Shown in pieces: positions 15,788 through 22,683 of a stretch of DNA of 56,499 nucleotides (position 1 is its first letter; every line of letters starts with the position of its first letter). The DNA lies in IMG/VR virus record IMGVR_UViG_3300023179_000129, positions 1-56,499 of that record; one strand, 5' to 3'. Under the pieces are notes generated by a model. The model ran no database searches. It was not told the DNA's origin and saw nothing but the letters and a program-made list of their open reading frames with translations. Position numbers and translations under genes: made by a program. This DNA comes from a virus.

Positions 15788-17566
15788 ACAATCTCATCGG
15801 CAATTTTCATGTTACATAAAATACTATTTGATAATGACAAAAACATTATGATAGTTGCAAACAAAGGTGACACAGCTGTCGAGATTGTTGATAAAATCAA
15901 ATCAATTTATTCACTACTGCCATTTTTTCTAAAACCCGGTGTCAAAACTTGGAATCAAAAATCTTTAACTTTTGAAAACGGTTGTCGTATCAAAACTTCA
16001 GCTAGAACAAAAACACCAGCGATTGGTTTTACCATTGACGTGCTCTATCTGGATGAGTTTGCCCATATTCCATCAAATATCATTGAACCATACTATACGG
16101 CAGCTTTTCCAACTACAGCAGCAGTTCAGAACTCAAAAATAATTATAACATCAACTCCAAATGGAATGAATCTATTTCACAGGCTACTTACAGATGCTGA
16201 AAGACCAGAAGGTGATCCGCAAAAAAACAACTATAAACCAATGCGGGTTTATTGGTACCAAGTTCCTGGAAGATTCGTTACCTACATTAGATTAAATTCA
16301 CATAAACTATGGGATAACAAATTAACAAAAGAAGATGTGTTAGAACAATGTAGGGAAAAATTTGAAATGCGGACAAAAGTAGAAATGATTTGGAATTCTG
16401 ACCTACAAAAAGACATCATTTGTGTCTACAACAATGAGCACTGCTCTGACGACGAAGTAAAATCAACTATGATAAAGACCGAGAACAGAGAAATTTCAAT
16501 TAGGTCAATTTCAGAAGTCACTACCTGGAAAGAAGAAGCTATCAAGGATATTGGGGGCGAAGACGCCTTTAATCAGGAATATGGTCTAAGGTTTATAAAC
16601 GAATCTAAATCCTTATTAAATGAATCCATTATTGATGATCTATTGAGGAGTAAGAAAAATTATATTTTTGAGGAGATTGCTGAATTTGAGAGGATTAAGT
16701 TTGATTATTCAGACTTAAAATGGATAGATGATGAAGAAATTTACATACCAATAAAAAGAAAGGGTTACAAAATTGTAATATCTGTTGACTTAGCCGAAGG
16801 CCTAGGTCAGGATTACTCCGTAATTAACATTTTCAAAGTTGGCGTAAAACCAACGGATTTAATAGAACTTCAAAAGGCTAAATACGAATCGATTGTTGAT
16901 TTTTTTAGATTAGAACAAATTGGAATTTATCGAAGCAATATTATTTCAATAAAACAAGTAGCAGAACTTCTTTATCTACTAGCCTTCGAATTTTTTAATC
17001 CAGAAAATGTCAAAATTGTTTTAGAGTTAAACAACTATGGCAATACGCTGCTTGCAGAAATGCCCCACGTCTTTGAAGGAAATAATGATTACGGTTCTTC
17101 AATTTTTATGAGATATAAACACAGAATTGATTCAAATGAAGAAAAAGTAGGTCTCAAAGTCGGTGAGAATAAAAATATTTTAGTCAAAGACTATCAGGAC
17201 CTTATGTTGTCAAAATCATTTTATATAAACAACGAAGACACTATTAGAGAAATAACAACTTTTGTCAAGCACACAACCACTGCTGGAAATACAAGATATG
17301 CAGCAGATCACGGTCATGATGATTGTGTTATGACGATAGTCAACTCAACTTCGGTGTTCAAAAAACCAGAGTTTAGAGAAATCGTTGATGAATGGGCATC
17401 AAAAAATTTAGATAGAGAAACATTAGACCACATTAATGAAATTCTGAAAAAAATTGACTTTGTAGAAGGCGTTGATTATTCAACATTTATAGAGACTAAA
17501 AATGAAATTAGATTAAAAAAATCTATGAGTAACCCAAATATAAATAACTGGTTTAAAAGGGATTAA
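15350..17566 (+). CDS. 17: Large terminase gp17, C-intein fused to C-terminal part
   Basis: This 738-residue protein opens with a 146-residue C-intein ending G-I-L-S-H-N. It continues as terminase from Thr147, which completes Walker A as G-K-T. Terminase landmarks are Walker B L-Y-L-D-E-F-A-H (codons near 16047-16070), the coupling motif I-I-T-S-T-P-N-G, and the RNase H-like nuclease domain with V-D-L-A-E-G and D-H-G-H-D-D near the end. After splicing, the terminase would be about 711 residues against 610 in T4. About 85 extra residues lie between Y-W-Y-Q-V-P-G-R and T-W-K-E-E-A, a region that varies among T4-like terminases. The final four bases overlap the convergent clpS gene. Confidence 0.92.
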   Translation: MIKSVLIRIIKFLITFIERVELRNSSLDENDINKKILNSINVFGFKVRTDAGYEKLTDLHITQPYRHYVLKTDGYELSCADNHIVFDKDYNEVFVKDLVLDDIIQTESGLQRVISLKQDNFKSSMFDATVNHQNHRFYTNGILSHNTISSAIFMLHKILFDNDKNIMIVANKGDTAVEIVDKIKSIYSLLPFFLKPGVKTWNQKSLTFENGCRIKTSARTKTPAIGFTIDVLYLDEFAHIPSNIIEPYYTAAFPTTAAVQNSKIIITSTPNGMNLFHRLLTDAERPEGDPQKNNYKPMRVYWYQVPGRFVTYIRLNSHKLWDNKLTKEDVLEQCREKFEMRTKVEMIWNSDLQKDIICVYNNEHCSDDEVKSTMIKTENREISIRSISEVTTWKEEAIKDIGGEDAFNQEYGLRFINESKSLLNESIIDDLLRSKKNYIFEEIAEFERIKFDYSDLKWIDDEEIYIPIKRKGYKIVISVDLAEGLGQDYSVINIFKVGVKPTDLIELQKAKYESIVDFFRLEQIGIYRSNIISIKQVAELLYLLAFEFFNPENVKIVLELNNYGNTLLAEMPHVFEGNNDYGSSIFMRYKHRIDSNEEKVGLKVGENKNILVKDYQDLMLSKSFYINNEDTIREITTFVKHTTTAGNTRYAADHGHDDCVMTIVNSTSVFKKPEFREIVDEWASKNLDRETLDHINEILKKIDFVEGVDYSTFIETKNEIRLKKSMSNPNINNWFKRD

Positions 17567-17847
17567 GAATTAGCTTCCATAGTCGCAGAAAGACCACTAT
17601 TTCTTAATTTAGACTTCATTTCTGAAATTGTATCAAAGTCTCCATATTTTACGTCGCACTTACCTTTAAAATGTACAATATGGGCACATTGATTAGCCTG
17701 TTCATATTCGTGTCCGCAGTGTTTTACCAGACAATTAATAACGTGGTCAAAGGTATTGTAGTCATCATTGTGTAAAACCAATCGATAAGGCTTAGAAAGT
17801 ATCTCGTCTACTTTACTCTGTGATTTCTTTTTTGTGATCGTTTCCAT
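17563..17847 (-). CDS. clpS: ClpS, adaptor of the Clp protease
   Basis: This 94-residue protein covers the complete ClpS fold: Y-R-L-V-L-H-N-D-D-Y-N-T-F-D-H-V (residues 21-36), then the C-G-H-E-Y-E-Q-A helix, I-V-H-F-K-G-K (about 57-63) and the final strand. H-N-D-D and the downstream His are the residues that cradle N-terminal degron side chains. ClpS delivers N-degron substrates to ClpAP-type unfoldases, and in cells lacking ClpA to ClpC-like partners. A phage copy could redirect host proteolysis towards new substrates or sequester the chaperone. Its end overlaps the terminase stop convergently. An AT-rich promoter element lies about 10 bases upstream. Confidence 0.9.
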   Translation of the reverse strand: METITKKKSQSKVDEILSKPYRLVLHNDDYNTFDHVINCLVKHCGHEYEQANQCAHIVHFKGKCDVKYGDFDTISEMKSKLRNSGLSATMEANS

Positions 17848-17855
17848 GCTTTTTT

Positions 17856-17867
17856 TATATATTTTAG
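17856..17867 (-). promoter_or_regulatory. AT-rich late-type promoter element before clpS
   Basis: The minus strand reads taaaatatataa just upstream of the clpS ATG and overlaps the stop region of the preceding HAD gene. Confidence 0.45.
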
Positions 17868-18406
17868 TTATTAAAAGTTTTAGTTATTTTAGAGACCACG
17901 TCAACAATAGTAACTTGGCAATTTTGAGATAAAGCCCACTCTTCAAACCTGGGCAAATGTGCCTCTCTATCGTCATACATCACAAATATTTCGGGTTTAA
18001 TCCTTTCTATTAGGTTTTCAAAAAGGCGTGTTTTAAATAAAAACGTATCTGTGCCAAAGTTAAGATAAATTTCATCAAAAGACAAATTATGACTGTCTAA
18101 AATTAACTGAACTTGTTTTCTTAAGGGTTCAATTCTACCAGTCGCCATAATTAGATAAGTAGAATCTTTTGAAACTTCCTCTAGATATTTCTGATAAACC
18201 CATTCATTTACCGGTATATCAAACACCGATAAATCCAGGCTTTCAGGCTTAGACCACCAACCGGTGTATGGCCAGTTCCACTTTTCTGGATTATTCGGAT
18301 ATCGAGTAATCATTTTTTCTCTCCATATTCTTCGTCCACTTTCTTCCGTTGGAGTAAGGCAAAGAGTATCATCGAAATCAAAAGAAACCAGTCGTCTATA
18401 GTTCAT
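17864..18406 (-). CDS. HAD-superfamily phosphatase, SAK-like (PF10307 type)
   Basis: This 180-residue protein shows HAD motif I F-D-F-D-D-T-L-C (residues 9-16), motif II M-A-T-G-R (about 91-95), and the acidic motif M-Y-D-D-R (about 142-146). The segment between motif I and motif II, with W-P-Y-T-G-W-W-S (about 45-52), is characteristic of the HAD_SAK_1 (Swiss Army Knife) family, which is associated with RNA repair modules. The product may remove phosphates from RNA ends or nucleotides. No ligase partner is in the window. It lies 16 bases upstream of clpS and probably shares a transcript with it. Confidence 0.78.
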   Translation of the reverse strand: MNYRRLVSFDFDDTLCLTPTEESGRRIWREKMITRYPNNPEKWNWPYTGWWSKPESLDLSVFDIPVNEWVYQKYLEEVSKDSTYLIMATGRIEPLRKQVQLILDSHNLSFDEIYLNFGTDTFLFKTRLFENLIERIKPEIFVMYDDREAHLPRFEEWALSQNCQVTIVDVVSKITKTFNN

Positions 18407-18438
18407 ATAAATTTTTATTTAAAAAGAGAATCTTTTTT

Positions 18439-18450
18439 CTATATATAATA
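18439..18450 (+). promoter_or_regulatory. AT-rich late-type promoter element before spanin-like pair
   Basis: ctatatataata lies 15 bases upstream of the ATG at 18466, in the divergent intergenic region. Confidence 0.5.
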
Positions 18451-18465
18451 AAAAAAGAAAGTTTT

Positions 18466-18888
18466 ATGTCTGTAAAAATTGATTTAAAGACCGGTTTAAT
18501 TTTATTATTACTTCTGTTTTGCATTGTTTTCTTTTCAATGTGGTATCTCAAAGGTAGTGATTCGGCTTCTAAAAGAGAACTTAAAAGGCTCAAAACGGAA
18601 TATAAAAATCTCCAAAAAAGTAGAGATTCATTGGATCAAGTAAATATCATGTTAAAAGATAATTTCAATGATTATCAAAATAAAATTGACCAAAGGGATT
18701 CAAGAATTCAATCAATAGAATATCAATTATCCCAAGCTAAAATCGATTTGTCTCAATCTAAAAAAGATCTCAGTGATATGAAAACTGAATTAACAAAGAC
18801 TAGAAAAAGAGTTGAAGACTTAAAGAAAAATCCAATTAATAGGGAAGGGGATAATCTAATTGAATCATTAAAAGAAAAATTAAAATAA
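18466..18888 (+). CDS. Membrane-anchored coiled-coil protein, candidate inner-membrane spanin
   Basis: This 140-residue protein has one N-terminal transmembrane segment (about residues 10-28, L-I-L-L-L-L-L-F-C-I-V-F-F-S-M-W-Y-L) preceded by a short cytoplasmic end. A long coiled coil follows from about residue 35 to 125. This N-in, single-pass, periplasmic coiled-coil build is that of an i-spanin (Rz), which helps disrupt the outer membrane at lysis. The next gene starts one base after its stop and encodes an exported partner, also in keeping with spanin pairs. No endolysin or holin is recognised nearby, so the lysis role is an inference. Confidence 0.6.
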   Translation: MSVKIDLKTGLILLLLLFCIVFFSMWYLKGSDSASKRELKRLKTEYKNLQKSRDSLDQVNIMLKDNFNDYQNKIDQRDSRIQSIEYQLSQAKIDLSQSKKDLSDMKTELTKTRKRVEDLKKNPINREGDNLIESLKEKLK

Positions 18889-18889
18889 T

Positions 18890-19387
18890 ATGAGAAAGAT
18901 ATTTACAATAGTTTTAATACTTTTTAGTTTTGTCTCTTTTAGCCAAAACGTTTACCCAAAATTATCGACCGACTCCACTGGGAAAAAAATTGTTATTTTT
19001 TCTTATGAACAGGCTCAGAAAATAGACAATAACCTAGAAATTATCAAATTATTAGAAAAAGCAGGAACAGAATGTGATAGTTTGAACCTAAAATATATCA
19101 AAGTCATTAATGAACTTGAAAACCAAAATAAACTACTTAACTCAGGTTCCGATCTGTTAAAGAGTCAAATAGTGGATAAAAATTCTCAAATTGAAAATTT
19201 AAAACAACAGATTTCCAATTGCGAAACAAACAGTAAAGACTGTGATTCTCAAATAAAACTAAAAGAGGATCAAATATTGACACTAAAAGATGAACTAAAA
19301 ACCGTTAAAAGGAAAAGAAATATAACCTATGGGGCTGGTATACTTGGAGTTTTAGCTACTACTTTTCTGTTTTTTGCATTGAAATAA
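18890..19387 (+). CDS. Exported coiled-coil protein with C-terminal membrane segment
   Basis: This 165-residue protein has a signal peptide at residues 1-19 (M-R-K-I-F-T-I-V-L-I-L-F-S-F-V-S-F-S-Q) with no lipobox Cys. A globular part follows, then a coiled coil with Cys pairs (about residues 85-140) and a C-terminal transmembrane segment (about 146-164). It follows the membrane-anchored gene by one base. Paired with that gene, it could act as an outer-membrane or envelope-spanning partner, but classical o-spanins are lipoproteins and this is not one. It may therefore be an atypical spanin or an envelope protein with another role. Confidence 0.6.
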   Translation: MRKIFTIVLILFSFVSFSQNVYPKLSTDSTGKKIVIFSYEQAQKIDNNLEIIKLLEKAGTECDSLNLKYIKVINELENQNKLLNSGSDLLKSQIVDKNSQIENLKQQISNCETNSKDCDSQIKLKEDQILTLKDELKTVKRKRNITYGAGILGVLATTFLFFALK

Positions 19388-19400
19388 AATTGGTTTTTTT

Positions 19401-19414
19401 ATTTAATATATAAA
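19401..19414 (+). promoter_or_regulatory. AT-rich late-type promoter element
   Basis: atttaatatataaa lies 25 bases upstream of the ATG at 19439. Confidence 0.5.
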
Positions 19415-19438
19415 ACATAAAAAAATTACAAATAGAGA

Positions 19439-20140
19439 ATGAAACACATTAGAACATTTGAAAGTTATCGTATCAGAAAAAACAGAGAAGAAATAATCAA
19501 AGAATCTGTTATCGAAGTGAATGATGTATATAAAGTAAAAACCATGGTTGATATACCACAGTCTTTGATTAATGCTTATGTTAAAAAAGTGAAAGATACC
19601 ACTGGAAAAAATCTTCGTCAATTCTTTGGAGATGTCGACATAGCTGAGGAGATTATTAAGTATATAAACATGAATAATTTAGATGTTGATAAAATTCCAG
19701 CCCACATTTTGATGGGAGGTGCTCAAGGACAAGGTCAAGCACAAGGACAGGGTCAAAAACAAGCACAAGGACAGGGTCAAAAACAAGGTCAAGGTCAAGC
19801 TCAAGGTCAGGCGCAAACTCAAGGTCAAGGTCAAACTCAAGGTCAAGGTCAAACTCAAGGTCAAGGTCAAACTCAAGGTCAAGGTCAAACTCAAGGTCAA
19901 GGTCAAACTCAAGGTCAAGGTCAAACTCAAGGTCAAGGTCAAAAGACTCAAGGACAGGGTCAAGGACAAGGTCAATCCCAAGGCCAGGGTCAATTTGAAG
20001 AGCCTAAAGTTCAAGCTCAAGCACAAGGTCAAGCAAAGACTCAAGGACAAGGTCAAGCACAGACTCAAGGACAAGGTCAAGCACAGACTCAAGGACAAGG
20101 TCAAGCACAGGCTCAAGGCAATGAAGAACTTCCAAAATAA
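19439..20140 (+). CDS. Gly-Gln repeat protein with capsid-targeting-like N-terminus
   Basis: This 233-residue protein has two parts. Residues 1-92 look folded and begin M-K-H-I-R-T-F-E-S-Y, the shared N-terminal motif, with I-K-E-S at about 20-23 as a possible cleavage site. From about residue 94 the chain is almost only Gln, Gly, Ala, Thr and Lys in G-Q-G-Q-x-Q units, a low-complexity disordered domain encoded by an 18-base tandem repeat. Gln/Gly-rich disordered domains can phase-separate or bind surfaces; no function is known here. A hairpin followed by T residues lies about 25 bases after the stop. Confidence 0.75.
   Translation: MKHIRTFESYRIRKNREEIIKESVIEVNDVYKVKTMVDIPQSLINAYVKKVKDTTGKNLRQFFGDVDIAEEIIKYINMNNLDVDKIPAHILMGGAQGQGQAQGQGQKQAQGQGQKQGQGQAQGQAQTQGQGQTQGQGQTQGQGQTQGQGQTQGQGQTQGQGQTQGQGQKTQGQGQGQGQSQGQGQFEEPKVQAQAQGQAKTQGQGQAQTQGQGQAQTQGQGQAQAQGNEELPK
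19721..20120 (+). repeat. Tandem 18-base coding repeat (Gly-Gln-Gly-Gln-Thr-Gln units)
   Basis: The core 19810-19945 is a near-perfect array of ggtcaaggtcaaactcaa units, flanked by more diverged copies. All copies stay in frame with the host gene. The array is likely to vary in copy number between isolates. Confidence 0.9.
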
Positions 20141-20165
20141 TTTTAGATGAAGTATTGGATTAATT

Positions 20166-20188
20166 AAATGATCTGATTCATTTTTTTT
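20166..20188 (+). terminator. Possible weak terminator
   Basis: AAATGA and TCATTT form a 6-bp AT-rich stem around TCTGAT and are followed by a run of T. It lies after the Gly-Gln repeat gene. The stem is weak, so the call is tentative. Confidence 0.4.
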
Positions 20189-20210
20189 CTTATTGTTTTA
20201 TTTTTAAAAA

Positions 20211-20220
20211 TAATATATAA
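20211..20220 (+). promoter_or_regulatory. AT-rich late-type promoter element
   Basis: taatatataa ends three bases before the ATG at 20224, one of the clearest copies and one with almost no leader. Confidence 0.5.
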
Positions 20221-20223
20221 ATT

Positions 20224-20610
20224 ATGAGAAAAATAAAACTTTTTGAAGCTTTTCTTGATGCTATAGAACTTATTGAAAATAGACGTAAAGGCGAGTGTAA
20301 TCTCTACAAAATATGGACGGATTTAGGCGGTAAGTTCAAGTGGAATGGAGAAGAAATTAATTTAACAGAATTTACCGGTCAAAATATTTTTTCAAAACCC
20401 GAGATACCGGTAGTTATTAGCAAAGATTTCGAACATAAACACTGCACATTAGACTCGATATCTATCCAGGATGGCGAAATAGTTGGCTGTGTTAACATTG
20501 AATCAGCTAAGAGAAGATATCAAGATTTTTTTCCACTAAACACGATAAATTTAGATAGATCTGAGGAACATTTATTTACAACTGGTCAAAAGTTTAAAAA
20601 ATACTCTTAA
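20224..20610 (+). CDS. Protein of unknown function with capsid-targeting-like N-terminus
   Basis: This 128-residue protein begins M-R-K-I-K-L-F-E-A-F-L-D-A-I-E, the shared N-terminal motif. The remainder is a small mixed alpha/beta domain with several Cys and His (C-N-L near residue 26, H-K-H-C near 70-73) but no spacing that defines a metal site. It precedes the isochorismatase-fold gene by three bases, in the same operon. If the N-terminal motif is a head-targeting signal, this would be a minor internal virion protein. Confidence 0.65.
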   Translation: MRKIKLFEAFLDAIELIENRRKGECNLYKIWTDLGGKFKWNGEEINLTEFTGQNIFSKPEIPVVISKDFEHKHCTLDSISIQDGEIVGCVNIESAKRRYQDFFPLNTINLDRSEEHLFTTGQKFKKYS

Positions 20611-20613
20611 AAA

Positions 20614-21246
20614 ATGAGGTGGATAAAGACATTCGAAAACTATAAAACAAATATTTTACTCATAGTAGATGTTCAGAAATCATTTAAAAAATATTTCATA
20701 AATAATCGTATAAACTGGAATATTGAACAATATTTGAAAGAGTTAAATAATTATTGCTCTTATTTTAAAAGTGTCTATCAGATATGGGATAATCATATCA
20801 ATGGGAAAAATGTAGACAGGTCGTACCTATATCATGATAACCCAGTACAAAATGAATTAGATGATATTTACGATTTTCCGAATCAAGTAGATTTAATAGA
20901 AAAAAGATATAATTATGATGTGGATGTAGACTTCTATGTCAACATTTTAGAGAAAGAAATTCATGAAAAAATAAAAGAATTAGAAGATCAAAAATTACTC
21001 AAAAAAGGAGATATTTTTCCCACCACAGAGGGCACAATAATAGTTTACATCGGAAACAACCACAATTGGTTTCATTGCCCAAAAAAACTTTACATTCTAT
21101 TTAAAGGCTTAACTAATCAGGAAGTAATAGTCGTAGGTGGAGCTGATAATGAATGTTTAGAAGATATAGTGATTTGCGGTAGATCTTTAGGGGTTAACAT
21201 TAATATAAACAAAGATTTTGTTTATTCCGCAAACCCATATTATTAA
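20614..21246 (+). CDS. Isochorismatase-fold cysteine hydrolase with capsid-targeting-like N-terminus
   Basis: This 210-residue protein begins M-R-W-I-K-T-F-E-N-Y-K-T, the shared motif, and enters the isochorismatase fold at once: I-L-L-I-V-D-V-Q-K-S-F (residues 14-24), with the catalytic Asp in D-V-Q. The nucleophile region is V-I-V-V-G-G-A-D-N-E-C-L-E-D (about 171-184), with Cys181. A Lys at the expected position between them is not assigned. Family members hydrolyse amides or isochorismate, including nicotinamide. The substrate here is unknown. The tag-like N-terminus placed directly on the catalytic fold suggests a virion-packaged enzyme. Confidence 0.75.
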   Translation: MRWIKTFENYKTNILLIVDVQKSFKKYFINNRINWNIEQYLKELNNYCSYFKSVYQIWDNHINGKNVDRSYLYHDNPVQNELDDIYDFPNQVDLIEKRYNYDVDVDFYVNILEKEIHEKIKELEDQKLLKKGDIFPTTEGTIIVYIGNNHNWFHCPKKLYILFKGLTNQEVIVVGGADNECLEDIVICGRSLGVNININKDFVYSANPYY

Positions 21247-21251
21247 ATTTA

Positions 21252-21626
21252 TTATGTTATCACCGCACTGACCTCGTATCCAGCGATTGTAAAGTCTATT
21301 GTCATATATTCTTCATGTTTTTCTGGATGTTCAAAAAAGTCAACTACCACAGAATATTCTATATCATTTATTTCTGGTATAAATTCTCGTATTTGTTCAA
21401 TCAAGTCTGATTCTATTGCCTCGGCTGACAGTCTTGTTTCGTGTAGAAGCTCAACTAAATCGGAACCCAAGTTAGGGTTCGCCAACACGTCTCCTTTGTT
21501 AGTGAACAAAATCATTTCCCACTTTTGAATAATTACTCTAACAACATCATCTTCGATTATTTCGGTGTTTCGAAATTTAGGATGACCTTTGTATCTAATA
21601 TAAAAATCTATAAAACTTGATTCCAT
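21252..21626 (-). CDS. 25: Baseplate wedge protein gp25 family
   Basis: This 124-residue protein shows the GPW/gp25 core: T-N-K-G-D-V-L-A-N-P-N-L-G-S-D-L (about residues 42-57), then L-L-H-E-T-R and the helix I-E-S-D-L-I-E-Q-I-R-E-F-I-P. The last strand ends near the C-terminus. gp25 forms part of the inner baseplate wedge that nucleates the sheath. The length is close to T4 gp25 (132). It is 19 bases downstream of the clamp loader gene on the same strand. Confidence 0.88.
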   Translation of the reverse strand: MESSFIDFYIRYKGHPKFRNTEIIEDDVVRVIIQKWEMILFTNKGDVLANPNLGSDLVELLHETRLSAEAIESDLIEQIREFIPEINDIEYSVVVDFFEHPEKHEEYMTIDFTIAGYEVSAVIT

Positions 21627-21630
21627 TAAG

Positions 21631-21641
21631 TTATATATAAA
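21631..21641 (-). promoter_or_regulatory. AT-rich late-type promoter element before gp25
   Basis: The minus strand reads tttatatataa within the last bases before the gp25 ATG. It overlaps the junction with the clamp loader gene, allowing separate late expression of gp25. Confidence 0.45.
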
Positions 21642-21645
21642 TATA

Positions 21646-22617
21646 CTAACTCTCAGATACTGCTTCTCGGAGTTTTCCTATTACACTCATCGCCAGAACT
21701 ATTGGGTCTAATGAAGTTTCGATTTTTGGATGATATTCAGAGACAATAAAATTACACTGGAATAGTTTATCTATTTTGACACCTCTTTCAATAGCATGGT
21801 CTATAAAAGGCTTTCCTAAAATATTTAACATATCGTCAATTTTTTCTGGTCCAAATTTTGAGTTAACAAAATGGTATATTTTTTCGTAATCGTTTTGATT
21901 GTCGAATATGGCCGAGAATAACTCTTCTTTTAATCGGTTTGACACGCTGGTGCCCAAAGAATCTTGGTGTCCAGTTGTCAAGAAATCCTGTAAGTGAACT
22001 AATGTTTTTCTTAAATCTGGGAAGTTTTTTTTAACAATATTGACAATGTCCTGTTTTGGTAAAGTTTTATTTTCATCTATTAGTATAACATCTCTTATTC
22101 TTAAAAAAATTTGTTGTTGAATATATTTTTCTTCTTCGACATTTAGACAATCAAAATTAATCTGAGGAATTCTGGACTTTATACCATCGGAAATCTTATG
22201 AATGTGATTAGTGGTTATTATAAATCGAACATTTTTATTGTATTTCTCGATGAAGGCCTTAAAGGCATCTTGAAACTGAGCAGACACTCTTTCAAACTCA
22301 TCTAAAAAAACATATTTCATATCTGATTCAGCGTCCATAATAGAAGAGAACTTGCAAAAATCGTCAATTTTATTTCTTAAAACATCTATTGATGTAAATA
22401 GTGAAGAATTTAACTCAAGATGTGGTTTACTTTTATCATACTTACCAATAAGAATTCGAGCTAAAGTCGTTTTACCAGTACCATAGTGGCCATAAAATAT
22501 AAAATTATTCGGCACGCCGTTTGTGAAATACTCACGAATTCTTGGCAGCAAAACCATATCGTCTAACGTTTTTGGTCGCCATTTTTCCCATAAAAGTAAC
22601 TGGTTTACTGAACTCAT
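21646..22617 (-). CDS. 44: Sliding clamp loader large subunit, gp44 family
   Basis: The start is the ATG at 22617 (M-S-S-V-N-Q-L); a TTG 15 bases earlier is less likely. The 323-residue product is an AAA+ clamp loader: W-E-K-W-R-P-K-T-L-D-D near the start, Walker A G-H-Y-G-T-G-K-T (about residues 43-50), Walker B V-F-L-D-E-F-E (about 103-109), sensor 1 I-I-T-T-N (about 132-136) and an S-R-I-P arginine-finger motif (about 148-151). With gp62 it loads the gp45 clamp for phage replication and late transcription. The size matches T4 gp44 (319). Neither gp62 nor gp45 is in the window. Confidence 0.92.
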   Translation of the reverse strand: MSSVNQLLLWEKWRPKTLDDMVLLPRIREYFTNGVPNNFIFYGHYGTGKTTLARILIGKYDKSKPHLELNSSLFTSIDVLRNKIDDFCKFSSIMDAESDMKYVFLDEFERVSAQFQDAFKAFIEKYNKNVRFIITTNHIHKISDGIKSRIPQINFDCLNVEEEKYIQQQIFLRIRDVILIDENKTLPKQDIVNIVKKNFPDLRKTLVHLQDFLTTGHQDSLGTSVSNRLKEELFSAIFDNQNDYEKIYHFVNSKFGPEKIDDMLNILGKPFIDHAIERGVKIDKLFQCNFIVSEYHPKIETSLDPIVLAMSVIGKLREAVSES

Positions 22618-22669
22618 AATGTTTATATACAAATAAATTACAAAAGTTAAATTTAGAAGACCTCTGAAA

Positions 22670-22678
22670 TTATATATA
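22670..22678 (+). promoter_or_regulatory. AT-rich late-type promoter element before gp15
   Basis: ttatatata lies six bases upstream of ATG 22684. Confidence 0.45.
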
Positions 22679-22683
22679 GTTCA

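Noticed and set aside
19679-20150. Leu/Ser-rich minus-strand frame and Lys-Val repeat plus-strand frame over the Gly-Gln array
   Set aside because: Alternate-frame readings of an 18-base tandem repeat; any such repeat leaves all frames open.
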